DNA of 8,369 bases from Bacillota bacterium (GTDB lineage Bacteria; Bacillota; Sulfobacillia; Thermaerobacterales; RSA17), in the NCBI GenBank assembly GCA_017577485.1, contig PKRI01000055.1, positions 1 to 8,369 of the forward strand, in the 5' to 3' direction. Positions 6,614-8,369 of this stretch are shown one piece after another (the first letter of the stretch is position 1; every line of letters begins with the position of its first letter). Under the pieces are notes generated by a model that had not been told where the DNA came from, searched no databases, and saw only the letters and a program-made list of their open reading frames with translations. The translations under genes and the position numbers were made by a program.

Positions 6614-7135
6614 ATGGCCCGACGCACAGCCGCCGGGACGCGGCGGCGCTCCGCCCGCGCCCACGCCGCCGGGTCCCCGCGGGCCGCATCCGGATGGTCC
6701 ATGACCCGGTCCGTTTCGTCCCAGATCTTCCAGGCGGTGCTCAACGGTTTCGAGGAGGTGCCGGCCCGCCTGACCGACGCCACCGGCCGCTTCTGGGCAC
6801 GGCTCATCGACGGCGGCACCGCCCTGCAGTACGAACTGCGCTACGAGGACACCACCTCGCCGGTTTCCGCCGCCCACATCCACTTCGGCCGGCGCGGCGT
6901 CAACGGCGAGATCATCGTCTTCCTCTGCGGGGGCGACGACGCGCCGTCGTGCCCGCCCCGCGGCGGCACCGTCACCGGCATCATCACCGCCGACGACATC
7001 CGCGCCATCCCCGAGCAGGGCCTGGAGGCGGGCGACTTCCAGAGCTTCCTCCGCATCCTGCGGGCCGGGGCCGGCTACGTCAACGTCCACACCAGCAGGT
7101 TTCCCGCGGGCGAGATCCGGGGGCAGATCGAGTAG
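6614..7135 (+). CDS. CHRD-domain protein
   Basis: Protein of 173 residues whose residues 36-173 form a CHRD domain, a module first defined in chordin and common in bacterial proteins of mostly unknown function. Visible family motifs: LNGFEEVPARLTDATGR (43-59), AAHIHFG (86-92), and YVNVHTSRFPAGEIRGQI (155-172). Two cysteines (C105, C113) flank a Gly/Asp-rich loop and could form a disulfide. CHRD proteins are often exported, yet the first 35 residues here are Arg/Ala-rich without a hydrophobic core, so no Sec or Tat signal peptide is evident. Start ATG 6614 has GAGGGGG and GGGG tracts 4-10 nt upstream; ATG 6701 would give a protein beginning just before the domain, but its upstream region is weaker. 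It lies 103 bases after the polymerase gene and 58 before trmL. No enzymatic residues can be named. Confidence 0.88.
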   Translation: MARRTAAGTRRRSARAHAAGSPRAASGWSMTRSVSSQIFQAVLNGFEEVPARLTDATGRFWARLIDGGTALQYELRYEDTTSPVSAAHIHFGRRGVNGEIIVFLCGGDDAPSCPPRGGTVTGIITADDIRAIPEQGLEAGDFQSFLRILRAGAGYVNVHTSRFPAGEIRGQIE

Positions 7136-7193
7136 CGGTCCGGCCGGAGCGGCAGCAGGGCCCGTCCCCGGTGCCACAGAAACCCTGGACCGT

Positions 7194-7667
7194 ATGGACG
7201 CGGACCTGCATGTCGTGCTGGTGGCACCCGAGATCCCGCCCAACGCGGGCAACGTGGCCCGGACGTGCGCCGCCCTGGGCGCCGTCCTGCACCTGATCCG
7301 CCCGCTGGGCTTCTTCATGACCGACCGCCACCTGCGGCGTGCGGGGATGGACTACTGGCGCCAGGTCCGGTATCACGTCCACGACGACTGGGAGGCGTTC
7401 CGCCGCCTGATGCCGGCGGAGCGCTGCTTGTTTTTCACGCCCGATGCCGACCGCCGCTACGACCAGGTGGACTACCGGCGGGGCGTAGGGCTGGTCTTCG
7501 GCAGCGAGAGCAGCGGCCTGCCGCCCGCGGTCCTGGCGGAGGCGCCGCCGGAGCGCCGGGTGCGGATCCCGATGCGGCCCGGGATCCGCTCGCTGAACCT
7601 GGCCACGTCGGTGGGCATCGCCGCGTACGAGGCCGCACGCCGGTTGGGTTTCCCGGGACTGGCGTGA
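7194..7667 (+). CDS. trmL: tRNA (cytidine(34)-2'-O)-methyltransferase TrmL
   Basis: SPOUT-family methyltransferase of 157 residues, the normal size for TrmL (YibK). In E. coli this enzyme uses S-adenosylmethionine to methylate the 2'-OH of the wobble nucleotide in two tRNA-Leu isoacceptors. Signature motifs: PEIPPNAGNVARTCA (12-26), LRRAGMDYW (47-55), LVFGSESSGLP (100-110), and RIPMRPGIRSLNLATSV (124-140); the last two build the SAM-binding trefoil knot. The C-terminal YEAARRLGFPG also matches the E. coli enzyme. No clear Shine-Dalgarno sequence precedes ATG 7194, so translation may be coupled to the upstream gene or weak; the start nevertheless aligns with E. coli TrmL, which begins at the same point. 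It lies 58 bases downstream of the CHRD gene and 42 upstream of the nitrilase-like gene. Confidence 0.95.
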   Translation: MDADLHVVLVAPEIPPNAGNVARTCAALGAVLHLIRPLGFFMTDRHLRRAGMDYWRQVRYHVHDDWEAFRRLMPAERCLFFTPDADRRYDQVDYRRGVGLVFGSESSGLPPAVLAEAPPERRVRIPMRPGIRSLNLATSVGIAAYEAARRLGFPGLA

Positions 7668-7692
7668 CCGACCCGGGGCCCGGGCCGGCGGC

Positions 7693-7703
7693 AGGAGGGA
7701 GGG
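7693..7703 (+). promoter_or_regulatory. Ribosome binding site of the nitrilase-like gene
   Basis: AGGAGGGAGGG is a strong anti-16S match ending 6 nt before TTG 7710. It is what identifies the rare TTG as the start of the last gene, as no ATG or GTG with such a signal exists near the protein's N-terminus. Confidence 0.65.
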
Positions 7704-7709
7704 CCCGGA

Positions 7710-8369
7710 TTGCGCCTGCATCGCCCCCGCCCGGCCGGCCGCAAGGTCACGGCCGTGCAGCTGGCCTTCGACACCCTGCCCACCCTGGAAACCATACGCG
7801 AGCGCCTGCTCCTGGCCATGGTGGAAGCCTGCCGGGAGAGGCCGCTGCTGGTGGTCTTCCCGGCGCTGACGGGCCTGCTGGCGCTGCACCTCTTGGCGGG
7901 CCGGGAGTGGCGGTGGGGTCCTTCCCTGACCGAAGCCGCCCTGCGTTTCGGCGAGGCCGCCGAGGAGACGCTGCTGGACTGGGCCCGGCAGCTTGCCCGC
8001 CAGCACGACACCTACCTGATGCCCGGCACATGCCTGGTCCCCACCGACGAGGGACTGGTCCACGCCGCGTACCTGGTGGGCCCCGACGGCCAGGTGCTGG
8101 GCCGCCAGCTACAGACCCACGTCCCGGCCGCCGACGCGGCCCTGGGCCTGGTGCCCGGCCATGAGATCCACGTCTGGGACGTCGAGGTGCTGCGGGTGGG
8201 CATCGCCGTGGGCAGCGACGCCTGGTATCCCGAGGTCGGGCGGATCATCGCCCTGCAGGGTGCCACCGTCATGCTCTGCCCGACGGCGGTGCCGGCGCCC
8301 TACAGCCGCTGGCGCCAGCTGGCGGGGATCTGGCAGCAGGTGCAGGCCAACCAGTTCTTCGCCGTGGAG
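7710..8369 (+). CDS. Nitrilase-superfamily protein lacking the catalytic triad (partial, runs off the window)
   Basis: First 220 residues of a carbon-nitrogen hydrolase fold protein; no stop occurs before the right edge. Family landmarks are in the right order and spacing: VTAVQLAFD (13-21), LLVVFPALTG (46-55), DGQVLGRQLQTHV (126-138), GIAVGSDAWYPE (164-175), IIALQGATVMLCPTA (179-193), and VQANQFFAV (211-219). Active family members carry Glu in the FPE motif, Lys in the (R)KxHL motif and the Cys nucleophile in the ICxD motif. Here these are Ala52, Gln135 and Gly168. All three codons (7863-7865, 8112-8114, 8211-8213) are unambiguous and the frame is intact. Amidase or nitrilase activity is therefore unlikely; a binding or regulatory role is an inference. 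The TTG start follows a strong ribosome binding site. Since it starts 42 bases after trmL, cotranscription is likely. Downstream sequence would reveal any extra domain. Confidence 0.85.
   Translation, partial: MRLHRPRPAGRKVTAVQLAFDTLPTLETIRERLLLAMVEACRERPLLVVFPALTGLLALHLLAGREWRWGPSLTEAALRFGEAAEETLLDWARQLARQHDTYLMPGTCLVPTDEGLVHAAYLVGPDGQVLGRQLQTHVPAADAALGLVPGHEIHVWDVEVLRVGIAVGSDAWYPEVGRIIALQGATVMLCPTAVPAPYSRWRQLAGIWQQVQANQFFAVE

Noticed and set aside
3076..6819. Very long minus-strand open frame opposite the polymerase gene
   Set aside because: It is a by-product of the G/C-ending codons of dnaE2; its translation is low-complexity (Gly, Ala, Gln, His, Val) with no domain, and it would cross the polymerase promoter and neighbouring genes.
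7080..8063. Minus-strand open frame opposite trmL and the nitrilase-like gene
   Set aside because: No motif and Gln/Arg/Gly-rich composition; both plus-strand frames have family signatures.

Overview
This is a GC-rich window (by eye around 70% G+C) with bacterial-style, tightly packed genes and strong G/C preference at third codon positions. A Bacillota/actinobacterial-type LexA box (CGAAC-N4-GTTCG), SD-rich starts, GTG and TTG start codons and a DUF4173 membrane protein all suit a high-GC member of the Bacillota. A Thermaerobacter- or Symbiobacterium-like organism is my best guess, but this is an inference from gene style, not a sequence match.

Layout. Positions 1-93 are unusually AT-rich, with a run of 14 T, and contain no gene. 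On the minus strand, reading leftwards from about 2673, lies a two-gene unit: an ArsR-type winged-helix regulator with a long N-terminal domain (2584-1652), whose stop overlaps the start of a polytopic DUF4173 membrane protein (1659-94). Its promoter, with an imperfect palindrome over the -10 element, is at 2644-2673. On the plus strand, a small one-helix membrane protein of unknown function (2895-3200) has more relaxed codon use than its neighbours. Next comes a well-formed promoter followed at once by a textbook LexA operator (3320-3335). It drives a 1051-residue, DnaE2-like (error-prone type) DNA polymerase III alpha subunit (3355-6510).

Downstream on the same strand are a CHRD-domain protein (6614-7135), the wobble-base tRNA methyltransferase TrmL (7194-7667), and the first 220 codons of a nitrilase-superfamily protein starting at TTG 7710 and running off the right edge. 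These three may be read through from the SOS promoter, since no good T-tailed terminator is seen between them.

The two most notable observations are: (1) the nitrilase-fold protein keeps the family framework but lacks all three members of the Glu-Lys-Cys triad (Ala52, Gln135, Gly168), so it looks like a pseudoenzyme; (2) the LexA box sits precisely at the expected transcription start of the DnaE2-like polymerase, indicating a DNA-damage-inducible translesion polymerase encoded without an ImuA/ImuB or Y-family partner in this window. I see no CRISPR array, tRNA, rRNA, insertion sequence or att site.
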